From contig SSGY01000055.1 of assembly GCA_008017145.1 (NCBI GenBank), positions 1 to 40,724 of the forward strand: a DNA stretch of 40,724 bases. The letters are read 5' to 3'. This document shows, one piece after another, positions 34,100-40,606 of this stretch (its first letter is position 1; each line of letters begins with the position of its first letter). The translations under genes were made by a program, and so were the position numbers. The DNA comes from Neisseriales bacterium. GTDB lineage: Bacteria; Pseudomonadota; Gammaproteobacteria; Burkholderiales; UBA11063. Below the pieces are notes generated by a model that saw nothing but the letters and a program-made list of their open reading frames with translations, ran no database searches and was not told the origin of the DNA.

Positions 34100-34122
34100 A
34101 AAAAACCCAGCTTTGAGCTGGG
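34100..34122 (-). terminator. intrinsic terminator of the second small-peptide unit
   Basis: On the minus strand CCCAGCT-CAA-AGCTGGG is a perfect 7-bp hairpin followed by six T. It lies just past the peptide stop. Confidence 0.85.
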
Positions 34123-34128
34123 GAAATC

Positions 34129-34248
34129 TTACTTGAAAAAGTCTATTTTGATTAGATTCAAAAAGCTAATTTTTCTGATTTTTTTTGAGTTTAAGAGGAT
34201 TATAACAACGATTGATCCAATTAAACCAGCTATTGCAGCAGTTATCAT
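34129..34248 (-). CDS. 39-residue membrane peptide, candidate type I toxin
   Basis: MITAAIAGLIGSIVVIILLN forms one hydrophobic helix, followed by a basic tail (SKKIRKISFLN, then KIDFFK). AGGA precedes the ATG by 5 bp. The unit has its own promoter (TTGGCA-17-TAAAAT with TGA before the -10), a leader with a perfect 9-bp hairpin, a terminator, and a convergent antisense promoter beyond it. This is the same design as the 35-residue peptide at 27432, with unrelated sequence. Confidence 0.6.
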   Translation of the reverse strand: MITAAIAGLIGSIVVIILLNSKKIRKISFLNLIKIDFFK

Positions 34249-34280
34249 ATTTTTCCTATGAAAAGCTGTTGTTTTCTAAA

Positions 34281-34304
34281 GGGTTACTATTGGCGTAGTA
34301 ACCC
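34281..34304 (-). promoter_or_regulatory. leader hairpin of the second small-peptide unit
   Basis: GGGTTACTA and TAGTAACCC (perfect 9-bp stem, 6-nt loop) lie in the 5' leader, about 35 nt before the peptide start. The same 9-mers occur in the 24-bp inverted repeat at 30039-30105. Confidence 0.6.
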
Positions 34305-34333
34305 ACCTCGTCTTTTCTCAAAAACTTACCCTG

Positions 34334-34362
34334 ATTTTATCACGCAAAATCTTAGTTGCCAA
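34334..34362 (-). promoter_or_regulatory. promoter of the second small-peptide unit
   Basis: Minus strand: -35 TTGGCA (plus 34362-34357), 17-nt spacer, -10 TAAAAT (plus 34339-34334) with an upstream TGA extension. Confidence 0.65.
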
Positions 34363-34368
34363 CTTGTT

Positions 34369-34905
34369 CAAGCGATATATTCTAAAATATAGTAGTTGAC
34401 AAATCAATTGCCTTAGTTCAAAGCTTTATTTAGTAGGGTTCTATTTTTATCACAACTTAAAATTTTTGAGTAACTTTCAGATGAGTTTTAGTTGTAATGC
34501 TCGTTTCAACAATAAAAATTATCTAGTCGCCTTAAGCCATATTTTACACAGGCTGGATCTGTATCGATTGTCGTCTTCTTGGTTTGGTCTAACTTCTTAG
34601 TATGTTGCTAACCAATTTTATGATTTTGCTTTACTTTTACCTGTGCTGGGTTCCCTCAACTTACTTGTCCGGCTCTTATGCAGCAACATCAACTTATCAC
34701 CGCTAATTACACCAATTCAGTAGGGTTTCAACCCTCTCGCTTGCTGCAGGAGTAAATTTTGTTTCCTGTATTCCGCATCATTATCATTAACTTAGTCTTT
34801 ACTGTGTCCGTAGAGCAATTTTAGTCATTCGTCCTTATTAGTTTAGTAAGGATTTCGGATGTTTTTAACCTCACTACCAATATTTTAGCATTGACCGCTT
34901 TCTGG
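34369..34905. other. gene-free stretch
   Basis: No supportable coding region on either strand. Two small hairpins are visible: AGGGTT-TC-AACCCT near 34731 and TCCTTA/TAAGGA near 34832. No ribosome sites with followable frames were found. Confidence 0.4.
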
Positions 34906-34908
34906 TTA

Positions 34909-34935
34909 AGCGCCTGTAATTTCATAACAGGCGCT
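34909..34935. repeat. inverted repeat AGCGCCTGT/ACAGGCGCT
   Basis: A perfect 9-bp inverted repeat with a 9-bp centre. The shorter GCGCCTGTAACAGGC at 31100 is related. Both stand beside GACCC-core hairpins. Confidence 0.55.
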
Positions 34936-34986
34936 AAATTCTACGCACTGCAAGGGTAAATGAACTCCAGTAAATAATTTCGCTAT

Positions 34987-35019
34987 AAATCTTTGACCCG
35001 AGGGGTGCCCCAAAGATTT
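34987..35019. repeat. GACCC-core hairpin, copy 1
   Basis: Arms AAATCTTT/AAAGATTT enclose the core GACCCGAGGGGTGCCCC. Confidence 0.75.
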
Positions 35020-35022
35020 ATT

Positions 35023-35058
35023 GCAAAGTATTGACCCAGAGGGTGCCCCAAACTTTGC
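35023..35058. repeat. GACCC-core hairpin, copy 2
   Basis: Arms GCAAAGT/ACTTTGC plus TT/AA enclose the core GACCCAGAGGGTGCCCC. It begins 4 bp after copy 1. Confidence 0.75.
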
Positions 35059-35087
35059 GCCGCTGTAAAAACTTTTGGCCGGATCTA

Positions 35088-35112
35088 CGCTGACCCAGAG
35101 GGTACCCCAGCG
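35088..35112. repeat. GACCC-core hairpin, copy 3
   Basis: Arms CGCTG/CAGCG enclose ACCCAGAGGGTACCC. An outer pair TTTTGGC/GCCAAAA surrounds it and ends in ACTTTTTAA, as also found after copy 0. Confidence 0.7.
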
Positions 35113-35234
35113 CGGACCAGCCAAAACTTTTTAAAATTTTTTATTTCCGCCCCTGCATCCCGCGTTACAATGCTGTCAATTGGCATGAGGTAAAACATCC
35201 TCGAAATCAACTAAACTTTAATAAGGATTGAATC

Positions 35235-35552
35235 ATGATTAAAACTAACTTCTTCGGATACACAAGCAAAGACGCTGAAATTAAAATTGATACTATAACA
35301 GGCGAAAAATTTGTATTTATTCCTTTCGCAATGACTAGCGGAACTGATGAAAATCCTCGGACTGAATTGGTTGATGTAATTGTCGAGAATGAATGGTTTG
35401 ATGTTGCCAGCAAGATTAAGGCAGGAACTAAGTTATCTGTAGAGGGAATCCCAAAACGGGCACGCGGTTTCGATAAAGAGCAAAATATCATTACAAAACT
35501 GGTTTGCAACACAACATTTTTAGAATTCCTAGACCACCAATGTGAAGTGTAA
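35235..35552 (+). CDS. short SSB-like single-strand DNA-binding protein
   Basis: A 105-residue OB-fold-like protein: MIKTNFFGYTSKDAEIKID, then FIPFAMTSG, VENEWFDVASKIKAGTKLSVEG and a final LEFLDH strand, following SSB order. It lacks the acidic DDIPF tail, so it would not recruit host partners as SSB does. AAGGATTG precedes the ATG. It lies 120 bp downstream of three tandem hairpins, and an intrinsic terminator follows it. Confidence 0.7.
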   Translation: MIKTNFFGYTSKDAEIKIDTITGEKFVFIPFAMTSGTDENPRTELVDVIVENEWFDVASKIKAGTKLSVEGIPKRARGFDKEQNIITKLVCNTTFLEFLDHQCEV

Positions 35553-35576
35553 CCTAATGATGCAGAATAACTACCC

Positions 35577-35600
35577 GCCATGTATGATACATGGCTTTTT
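35577..35600 (+). terminator. intrinsic terminator after the short SSB gene
   Basis: GCCATGTA-TGA-TACATGGC, a perfect 8-bp hairpin, followed by TTTTTATTTTTT. Confidence 0.85.
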
Positions 35601-35639
35601 ATTTTTTATGCAAGATTATTTGTACCTTCGGATTTATTT

Positions 35640-35669
35640 AGTCTCAACAAATGTTCGTTTGATGAGACT
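35640..35669. promoter_or_regulatory. 30-bp palindrome, candidate recombinase site
   Basis: AGTCTCA-A-CAAA pairs with TTTG-A-TGAGACT around TGTTCG. A near-perfect palindrome of about 30 bp, 100 bp upstream of a serine recombinase gene, has the size and place of a res subsite. A TATAAT at 35703-35708 is the likely -10 of the recombinase promoter. Confidence 0.45.
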
Positions 35670-35768
35670 GTATCTTTAGTAATATTTGGCTAACTAATCA
35701 TGTATAATACTGCCATCTCAATAATCAAAATATCATAATGTCATTAACATGTAATTAAATGAGAAAAT

Positions 35769-36335
35769 ATGGCAAAGCTAGTAGGGTATGCGCGAGTAAG
35801 CAGAAATGAACAGGATTTAAATTTACAACTTGATGCATTGAAGAAAGAGGGCTGTCAAAGTAACCTAATTTTTGTTGATAAAATATCGGGAGCAAAGTCA
35901 GAACGTCCTGGTCTTGATATGTGTTTGGCAACTCTTCAAGCTGGCGACACATTATTGGTTTGGCGACTGGACAGACTTGGTCGGTCAATGTTGCATCTAG
36001 TTGCGTTAATTGAAAATTTGAGAGTAAAGAGTATTGGGTTTAAATCTATTTGTGATGGTGCGATTGATACAACTACTGCTTCAGGTGAGTTAATCTTTAA
36101 TATATTCTCATCATTAGCGCAGTTTGAGCGACGGCTAATCCAAGAACGTACTAGAGCTGGACTTGATGCTGCACGTGCTCGTGGGCGTAAAGGTGGGCGT
36201 AAGTTAATTGATAGTACAAATCCCAAGGTGCAAATGGCGAAAAAAATGCACAAGGATCATGGCATGAGCATCGCTGATATTTGTAAAACATTAAAAATAT
36301 CACGGGCTAGCTTCTATAGATACATTGCATTATGA
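35769..36335 (+). CDS. serine recombinase (resolvase/invertase family)
   Basis: A 188-residue site-specific recombinase of normal family size. The catalytic Ser lies in LVGYARVSRNEQDLNLQ (residue 11), followed by the conserved Arg region WRLDRLGRSMLHL, the GELIFNIFSSLAQFERRLIQERTRAGL helix E, and a C-terminal HTH (MSIADICKTLKISRASFYRYI). It probably resolves multimers of the element or inverts a segment. A palindrome at 35640 may be part of its site. Confidence 0.93.
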   Translation: MAKLVGYARVSRNEQDLNLQLDALKKEGCQSNLIFVDKISGAKSERPGLDMCLATLQAGDTLLVWRLDRLGRSMLHLVALIENLRVKSIGFKSICDGAIDTTTASGELIFNIFSSLAQFERRLIQERTRAGLDAARARGRKGGRKLIDSTNPKVQMAKKMHKDHGMSIADICKTLKISRASFYRYIAL

Positions 36336-36354
36336 ATAAATCAGAGCTATTACG

Positions 36355-36618
36355 ATGATCTACATGGTTAACCATCAAAAACAGCGCTTTTATTGGTTGT
36401 CGATACAGGAAGATATCTTTGGGCAATGGTGTGTAGTAAAGGTTTATGGTGGGCTAAATAATAGTCATTATCGTGAAATCTGGGAAGCTTGTGAATCTAG
36501 AATTTTGGCAAGCCAGCGGATGTTTGACATTGAGAACGTTCGTCGAAAACGTGGTTATATTTATGCTAATACCAAGACTCCAGAAGACTATGTTTTAACA
36601 CCTGAAATCATTAATTAG
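36355..36618 (+). CDS. WGR-domain-like protein
   Basis: An 87-residue protein. FYWLSIQEDIFGQWCVVKVYGGL near residue 12 follows the WGR domain pattern (aromatic strand, 'D..G.W.V...WGR'), with YGG in place of WGR, then a helical end. WGR domains in mobile elements are thought to bind DNA ends. It may start at ATG 36355 or 36364. It is 19 bp downstream of the recombinase gene. Confidence 0.65.
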   Translation: MIYMVNHQKQRFYWLSIQEDIFGQWCVVKVYGGLNNSHYREIWEACESRILASQRMFDIENVRRKRGYIYANTKTPEDYVLTPEIIN

Positions 36619-36657
36619 AGTATAATGTTTAGTGATTATTAATTATGAGGTCTTATT

Positions 36658-36945
36658 ATGGAAAAGTTTTATCAGGGAATTTACGATGGTAACAATTATA
36701 GGGTGACTGTTAATAATTGTCCATTAACTTCACCACATACTATCGAGCATCAATGTAATTTTAGTTGGGGCTGTATAGATCATGGTACTAGATATCTTGC
36801 CCAAGCATTACTGTTAGATTTAGGTTACGCTAATGCAGATAATTTGATGACAGATTTTGGATTGAATTGTCTCACTCGATTACCAGATAATTGGGGATAT
36901 ACCGAATCAGAGTTAAGAGATTTAATTACTAAATCAACCACTTGA
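36658..36945 (+). CDS. DUF6166-like protein
   Basis: A 95-residue protein: YQGIYDGNNYRVTVNNCPLTS, then CNFSWGCIDHGTRYLAQALLLDLGYANAD, a pattern ('F.WGY.G.GP..LA.AIL.D') of the DUF6166 family carried by plasmids and phages. Function unknown. ATTATGAGG upstream gives a usable ribosome site. Confidence 0.6.
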   Translation: MEKFYQGIYDGNNYRVTVNNCPLTSPHTIEHQCNFSWGCIDHGTRYLAQALLLDLGYANADNLMTDFGLNCLTRLPDNWGYTESELRDLITKSTT

Positions 36946-37020
36946 CACTCACTCTCGTATCACCGCCTTTAACAGGAATAGTTTAGGGCATTTTCGCTAA
37001 AACTTATTAGGTCCAGTCCC

Positions 37021-37335
37021 ATGAAAAAATTATTTATCTTCTCTTTTGTTGGTATAGCAAGTGTTGTAAGTGCTAGTGACATGAGCTCTACAAGCAATTC
37101 AAACAAACTCATTACAATTACACAAAACTGTAATTACTATGCTGAGGGAGTTAAAACTAACTTGTCCGACAAAAATGTCAAGGAAGTTACAATGACTTAT
37201 TCGGCAAATTATTCTGCATTCGCAAAAACGTGTAAGAGTGCAATTAATGAACTACTACCGAATCTTAAAGTTGAACCAAAATTAGTTACTAATGACACAA
37301 TGCCTACTGTGTCTTATACGTCTAAAAACCAGTAA
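37021..37335 (+). CDS. small exported protein of unknown function
   Basis: A 104-residue product with a good signal peptide (MKKLFIFSFVGIASVVSA) and a mature part with two Cys (QNCNYYAEG, KTCKSAI) that may form a disulfide. No family recognised. Convergent with the zeta toxin gene; a hairpin separates them. Confidence 0.6.
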   Translation: MKKLFIFSFVGIASVVSASDMSSTSNSNKLITITQNCNYYAEGVKTNLSDKNVKEVTMTYSANYSAFAKTCKSAINELLPNLKVEPKLVTNDTMPTVSYTSKNQ

Positions 37336-37368
37336 ACTAAATTTGCCTATTCACGTCGCAGGGTAGGG

Positions 37369-37399
37369 GACTTCAAGCCGAGTATTTCAGCTTGGAGTC
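37369..37399. terminator. hairpin between convergent genes
   Basis: GACTTCAAGC (37369-37378) pairs with GCTTGGAGTC (37390-37399) with one mismatch. Its location between convergent genes suits a shared terminator, although the T-tracts are weak. Confidence 0.5.
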
Positions 37400-37414
37400 T
37401 TCAACTCAAATATG

Positions 37415-38605
37415 CTATCTTTCAAAGCCTTTGCTTTTCTCTTGTTGTTCAAATTCAACGCCTATTTTACCGTTAGTTTTATTGCTGAGGTGTTCAGCAA
37501 CAGTTTTGACATCCAAATGATTAAGACTTAGTTCAGTATCAAAATACTTAATCGCGTTGGAGTTGCGTATCTCTTCAACTAAATGTGGGGCATGTTTTTC
37601 AAAACTACTTAATACTTCGCTGATAGTAGTATTTGAGCCAAAGGATAGTATCGTATTCGCAATTTCTTTTACATCCTTAATCTCTTTATCAATGGTTGGA
37701 ATATTTTCTAGTTTTTGCGCTGCATCACGAATTTGCTCAAATACTTTGTCAAAGGCATTGTCAAGGTTTGTTTTGATACTAGTCAGATTATCTAATTCAG
37801 GTTGAGTAGCTCTTCTAGCCATCTTCATTTCATTTACGGCATGAATTCGTTCTGCCACATCTAAATAAATTTCAGGGGTCAAGTTATCACGATGATTGGT
37901 ATAGGCTTTTACTATGTCATCGCCTTTTGCGGTTTCAGCAAGAATTTCAGCTTCTCTGGTTGCAACAGTAATATTGGCTAATTTACCAGAATTGACCAGC
38001 TCTTGTAAAGTATTTGGTATATTATGGTACGCTTCATTATGATTTAATGGGTTGACCATTCGTCCAAAACCTTGTTTAGCGAACTCATCTTCATAGCGTT
38101 GCTCAATTCCTATTCGGCTATTGAAATAATTACTTGAGACTACATATGCTTCAGCAGTATAGCCATTGTTTGTAAACATTTCGATAGTTTCCAATGGTGC
38201 TTTGGATGTTCTCATCGTACCTTCAATCAGAGTGTTTAACCCTTTATCAATAGCTTCCTGTTTAAGATTATCCACTACGTAATTACTGTATGGTTGAACC
38301 ATTTTACTTGTTTGGTCTGGATTTTCACGAGCTAGTTGTTCGTAATTCGGGAATAGTGGTTTAAATTCGTCACCATTTAAGCATATAATATTGTTACCAT
38401 ATTCTTTGCTTATTTTTTCAATAATAGATGATTTACCAGAGGCTGGTTGACCGCCTAGAATGATCAAATGCTTATCATCGCTGGGAGAGTATTTTTCGAA
38501 GTTTACTTGTCGCCTAGCTTCTTCTAACATCGTGTTTGCAATGTTAACATCAAATCTACTTATTTCACCTAACTTGTCGTTACCAGTATTAATCATTTCT
38601 TTCAT
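37415..38605 (-). CDS. zeta-toxin-family kinase
   Basis: A 396-residue protein. Residues 47-60 (LIILGGQPASGKSS) are the Walker A of zeta/PezT toxins, which phosphorylate UDP-N-acetylglucosamine and block wall synthesis. LNGDEFKPLFPNYEQL supplies the catalytic Asp in the usual place, followed by a segment with IEGTMRTSKAP and AYVVSSNYFNSRIGIEQRYE. The C-terminal 170 residues are helical and outside the zeta core. No epsilon antitoxin is recognisable, but two small genes lie just upstream on the same strand. Its start overlaps the preceding gene by 17 bp, so the two are coupled. Confidence 0.82.
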   Translation of the reverse strand: MKEMINTGNDKLGEISRFDVNIANTMLEEARRQVNFEKYSPSDDKHLIILGGQPASGKSSIIEKISKEYGNNIICLNGDEFKPLFPNYEQLARENPDQTSKMVQPYSNYVVDNLKQEAIDKGLNTLIEGTMRTSKAPLETIEMFTNNGYTAEAYVVSSNYFNSRIGIEQRYEDEFAKQGFGRMVNPLNHNEAYHNIPNTLQELVNSGKLANITVATREAEILAETAKGDDIVKAYTNHRDNLTPEIYLDVAERIHAVNEMKMARRATQPELDNLTSIKTNLDNAFDKVFEQIRDAAQKLENIPTIDKEIKDVKEIANTILSFGSNTTISEVLSSFEKHAPHLVEEIRNSNAIKYFDTELSLNHLDVKTVAEHLSNKTNGKIGVEFEQQEKSKGFER

Positions 38606-38885
38606 GCACTTTTTTCTCTTTATAGTTCAATATTATTAGCTGTATACCTGCTATTGCAGGAACACTAGTTAAACCAAATGCTGTAAAAATTCTAGGATCT
38701 AAGCTCCACATATTATACTTAGATATAGTATGAATTAATCCGCAGAGAATGGTTGAACCCATACAAAACAGAGTGATCCCAGTCATTAATTTTAGACGCA
38801 AAGTCATAAAATCTGCTACTAGTTTAGTGAGTTCTAAGGTTATAAGTAATAGAACTACTATCAATATCAGTAATATCATAAACAT
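38589..38885 (-). CDS. small membrane protein coupled to the zeta toxin gene
   Basis: A 98-residue protein with three hydrophobic segments: the N-terminal MILLILIVVLLLITLEL, MTGITLFCMGSTILCGLI and FGLTSVPAIAGIQLIIL, with a charged tail KEKKVHERND. Its 3' end overlaps the toxin start by 17 bp. Family not recognised. The overlap suggests a functional link to the toxin. Confidence 0.6.
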   Translation of the reverse strand: MFMILLILIVVLLLITLELTKLVADFMTLRLKLMTGITLFCMGSTILCGLIHTISKYNMWSLDPRIFTAFGLTSVPAIAGIQLIILNYKEKKVHERND

Positions 38886-38957
38886 ATATTAGCCTTTTAA
38901 ATGGAACTCATATGTAGTCTCAAGTATTAATGTTAATCGCAGGATAAGAGCCTTGAT

Positions 38958-39326
38958 TTATTTAGAGTTCAAGTTAGCATTAATTAGTTCTATAAAATAA
39001 TCATAGTTAGCTTCTACGATTTGTTTATCTCTCTCGTAATCTCCAGTGAATGACTTGATCAGTCGTGAAACTGGTGCAGTGATAGTTTGGATTTCTTCAT
39101 CGGTAAAGTCTCCCCATCTGTCTTTAATGCTCCATAATGCACGCCCAACATCAGAATAAAACTTAATTTTATTTTGATCTGGGTTGGCTAATGCTTTCTC
39201 TTTATAACCTAAATTCGCCATAATTCCTGATAAGCTAGGGAATAGTGACTTGCATACTTCATTTTCAATAGTTGGTGAATGTTTTACTTTGCTGGCAGTG
39301 CCATCGCCAATGTATCTTTTTTCCAT
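38958..39326 (-). CDS. helical protein of unknown function, possible epsilon-position protein
   Basis: A 122-residue soluble protein, helical in outline (NEVCKSLFPSLSGIMANLGY, then FYSDVGRALWSIKDRWGDFTDEEIQTI, then YDYFIELINANL). I do not recognise it. In the Gram-positive omega-epsilon-zeta operons the antitoxin lies between the RHH gene and the zeta gene, as this gene does. Heptad repeats precede its start. Confidence 0.55.
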   Translation of the reverse strand: MEKRYIGDGTASKVKHSPTIENEVCKSLFPSLSGIMANLGYKEKALANPDQNKIKFYSDVGRALWSIKDRWGDFTDEEIQTITAPVSRLIKSFTGDYERDKQIVEANYDYFIELINANLNSK

Positions 39327-39343
39327 TTTATATTCCTTATTAA

Positions 39344-39371
39344 TTCATATTTCATAATTCATATTTATGAA
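39344..39371. repeat. four contiguous 7-bp repeats
   Basis: TTCATAT, TTCATAA, TTCATAT and inverted TTATGAA follow without gaps. They lie between the RHH gene and the 122-aa gene, in the latter's upstream region. Confidence 0.75.
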
Positions 39372-39377
39372 ATAATA

Positions 39378-39611
39378 CTATTTAATTTGCTTTACATAAT
39401 TTTCTAGTGCTTCAACGATTAATGCACTCATAGTTCGATTTTCTTGTTTAGAGCGCTTACGTTTACGGACGATATCATCCAACCTCTCATATAAACTAGT
39501 TTTCATACTAATAGTCAATCGGTGAATACTATCATCAACTCCATACGGTTTGTCTGCCATTGAGTTAATAAAGTCTTCTGCGTCTTTTTCTTTTTTTCTA
39601 ACTTGTACCAT
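39378..39611 (-). CDS. ribbon-helix-helix protein, ParG/omega-like
   Basis: A 77-residue protein with a basic flexible N-terminus (MVQVRKKEKDAEDFINS) and an RHH fold: HRLTISMKTSLYERLDDIVRKRKR, then NRTMSALIVEALENYVKQI. Length and layout match ParG and omega, the centromere-binding partners of ParA that also repress several promoters. Phased 7-bp repeats flank the gene on both sides and lie upstream of parA, which is the kind of site omega binds. Confidence 0.78.
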   Translation of the reverse strand: MVQVRKKEKDAEDFINSMADKPYGVDDSIHRLTISMKTSLYERLDDIVRKRKRSKQENRTMSALIVEALENYVKQIK

Positions 39612-39630
39612 TTTTGTTCCGATTCAATAA

Positions 39631-39665
39631 TTCACACTTCATATTTCATAAATGTTATTTATGAA
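39631..39665. repeat. phased 7-bp repeats between parA and the RHH gene
   Basis: TTCACAC, TTCATAT, TTCATAA in tandem, one 7-bp gap, then inverted TTATGAA (39659-39665), which overlaps the parA stop. All are in one 7-bp register. They lie immediately upstream of the RHH start. Confidence 0.75.
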
Positions 39666-40315
39666 ATCACATTTAATATTTTCAGTACTTCATTATACAG
39701 GCTATTTACTTCAGCAGTAGCCTCTATATTATTACCCTCAAGAACAGAAAGACCTTCACTTATTGCATCTTTGTATGCTTTCCTGAAGTAATTAATTGAA
39801 GTCATAGTTTTCAACTCTGGGTACTGTTCCACATATTTACTAAACTCTCCACGTTCGGTATCTTTTACTTTAGTATTTGTACTAGCCATAGTTTGATATA
39901 TATAAGTCTTTAGTTCCGGATTAAAATCTGAAGCTCTAATAATTTGCTCTTGTAGTTCATTAATAGTGTCTAGATCAGGTTGTGAACACTGTAATGGGCA
40001 AATCAGAAGATCAGCCACAAGCATTGTGCTTAACATTTCGCGACTATTTCTACCTGCAACATCGACAATAATCAATTCGTACTTATTTTTTAATTCTTTA
40101 AGAGTGGGTTGCAAGTTGTCATATTTTTGCAAGACTTGAACAAATGGTTCCTTCTTATTGTACTCTCTGTCGCTACTCCAACGTGAAGCAGTGGACTGCC
40201 TGTCTGCGTCGATAATCAGAACATCTTTGTTGTTTCTTGCGAAAGCAACAGCTAAATTTACTACGGTGGTTGATTTGCCACAGCCACCTTTATTTGAGCC
40301 TACTAAAATAATCAT
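39659..40315 (-). CDS. parA: ParA-family partition ATPase
   Basis: Moves element copies apart at division by ATP-driven binding to the nucleoid. From the chosen start the product is 218 residues: MIILVGSNKGGCGKST gives the deviant Walker A with signature Lys, then LIIDADRQSTASRW and a later ELIIVDVAGRNSRE. An upstream in-frame ATG at 40339 exists, but CAAGGA precedes 40315, and family members start just before the Walker A. It has no N-terminal HTH, so it is of the short type Ib, in which repression is done by a ParG/omega-like partner, here the next gene. Confidence 0.92.
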   Translation of the reverse strand: MIILVGSNKGGCGKSTTVVNLAVAFARNNKDVLIIDADRQSTASRWSSDREYNKKEPFVQVLQKYDNLQPTLKELKNKYELIIVDVAGRNSREMLSTMLVADLLICPLQCSQPDLDTINELQEQIIRASDFNPELKTYIYQTMASTNTKVKDTERGEFSKYVEQYPELKTMTSINYFRKAYKDAISEGLSVLEGNNIEATAEVNSLYNEVLKILNVIS

Positions 40316-40355
40316 TTTAACGAATCCTTGTGAAAACATAAATAATATTGTTTAA

Positions 40356-40437
40356 TTCATACTTCATATTTCATACCGAGATTATAGCATAAATTTATGT
40401 AAGTGTGAAGTATGAAATCATAATATTTAATTCATAC
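40356..40437. repeat. phased 7-bp repeats upstream of parA, candidate centromere
   Basis: TTCATAC, TTCATAT, TTCATAC in tandem (40356-40376); inverted GTGTGAA and GTATGAA (40403-40416); then TTCATAC again at 40431-40437, exactly two heptads further on. This largest cluster, upstream of parA, is the best parS candidate. Confidence 0.75.
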
Positions 40438-40546
40438 TGCATAATAAATATAACGTGAAAAAATTGAGCAGTTAGCTATATAGTTGATGCTAAAAATCAT
40501 ATATCAATCTGATTTAATTTAATAATACGCTATCTTCATGGGCGAA

Positions 40547-40590
40547 ATATTGCAAGAAATGGTAAAGTAATGCTTTAAACCTTGCAATAT
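40547..40590. repeat. inverted repeat in the transposase leader
   Basis: ATATTGCAAG (40547-40556) and CTTGCAATAT (40581-40590) are perfect reverse complements 24 bp apart. They lie just upstream of the transposase start and may mark or lie near the left end of the insertion sequence. Confidence 0.45.
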
Positions 40591-40606
40591 CAGCGAGCAA
40601 AAAAGC

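Noticed and set aside
34987..35112. CRISPR array
   Set aside because: The repeats are palindromic units with changing arms and 4-29 bp spacing, not identical repeats with regular spacers; no cas genes are present.
34906..35124. 72-codon minus-strand frame
   Set aside because: It consists of the GACCC-core hairpins read as codons; the repeats explain it better than a protein would.
34987..35234. Type III toxin-antitoxin RNA (ToxI-like repeats)
   Set aside because: Repeats are not identical tandem units and the downstream gene is SSB-like, not a ToxN-type nuclease.
35207..35581. 124-codon minus-strand frame
   Set aside because: It is the exact shadow of the short SSB gene on the plus strand, which has a ribosome site and a recognisable OB-fold pattern.
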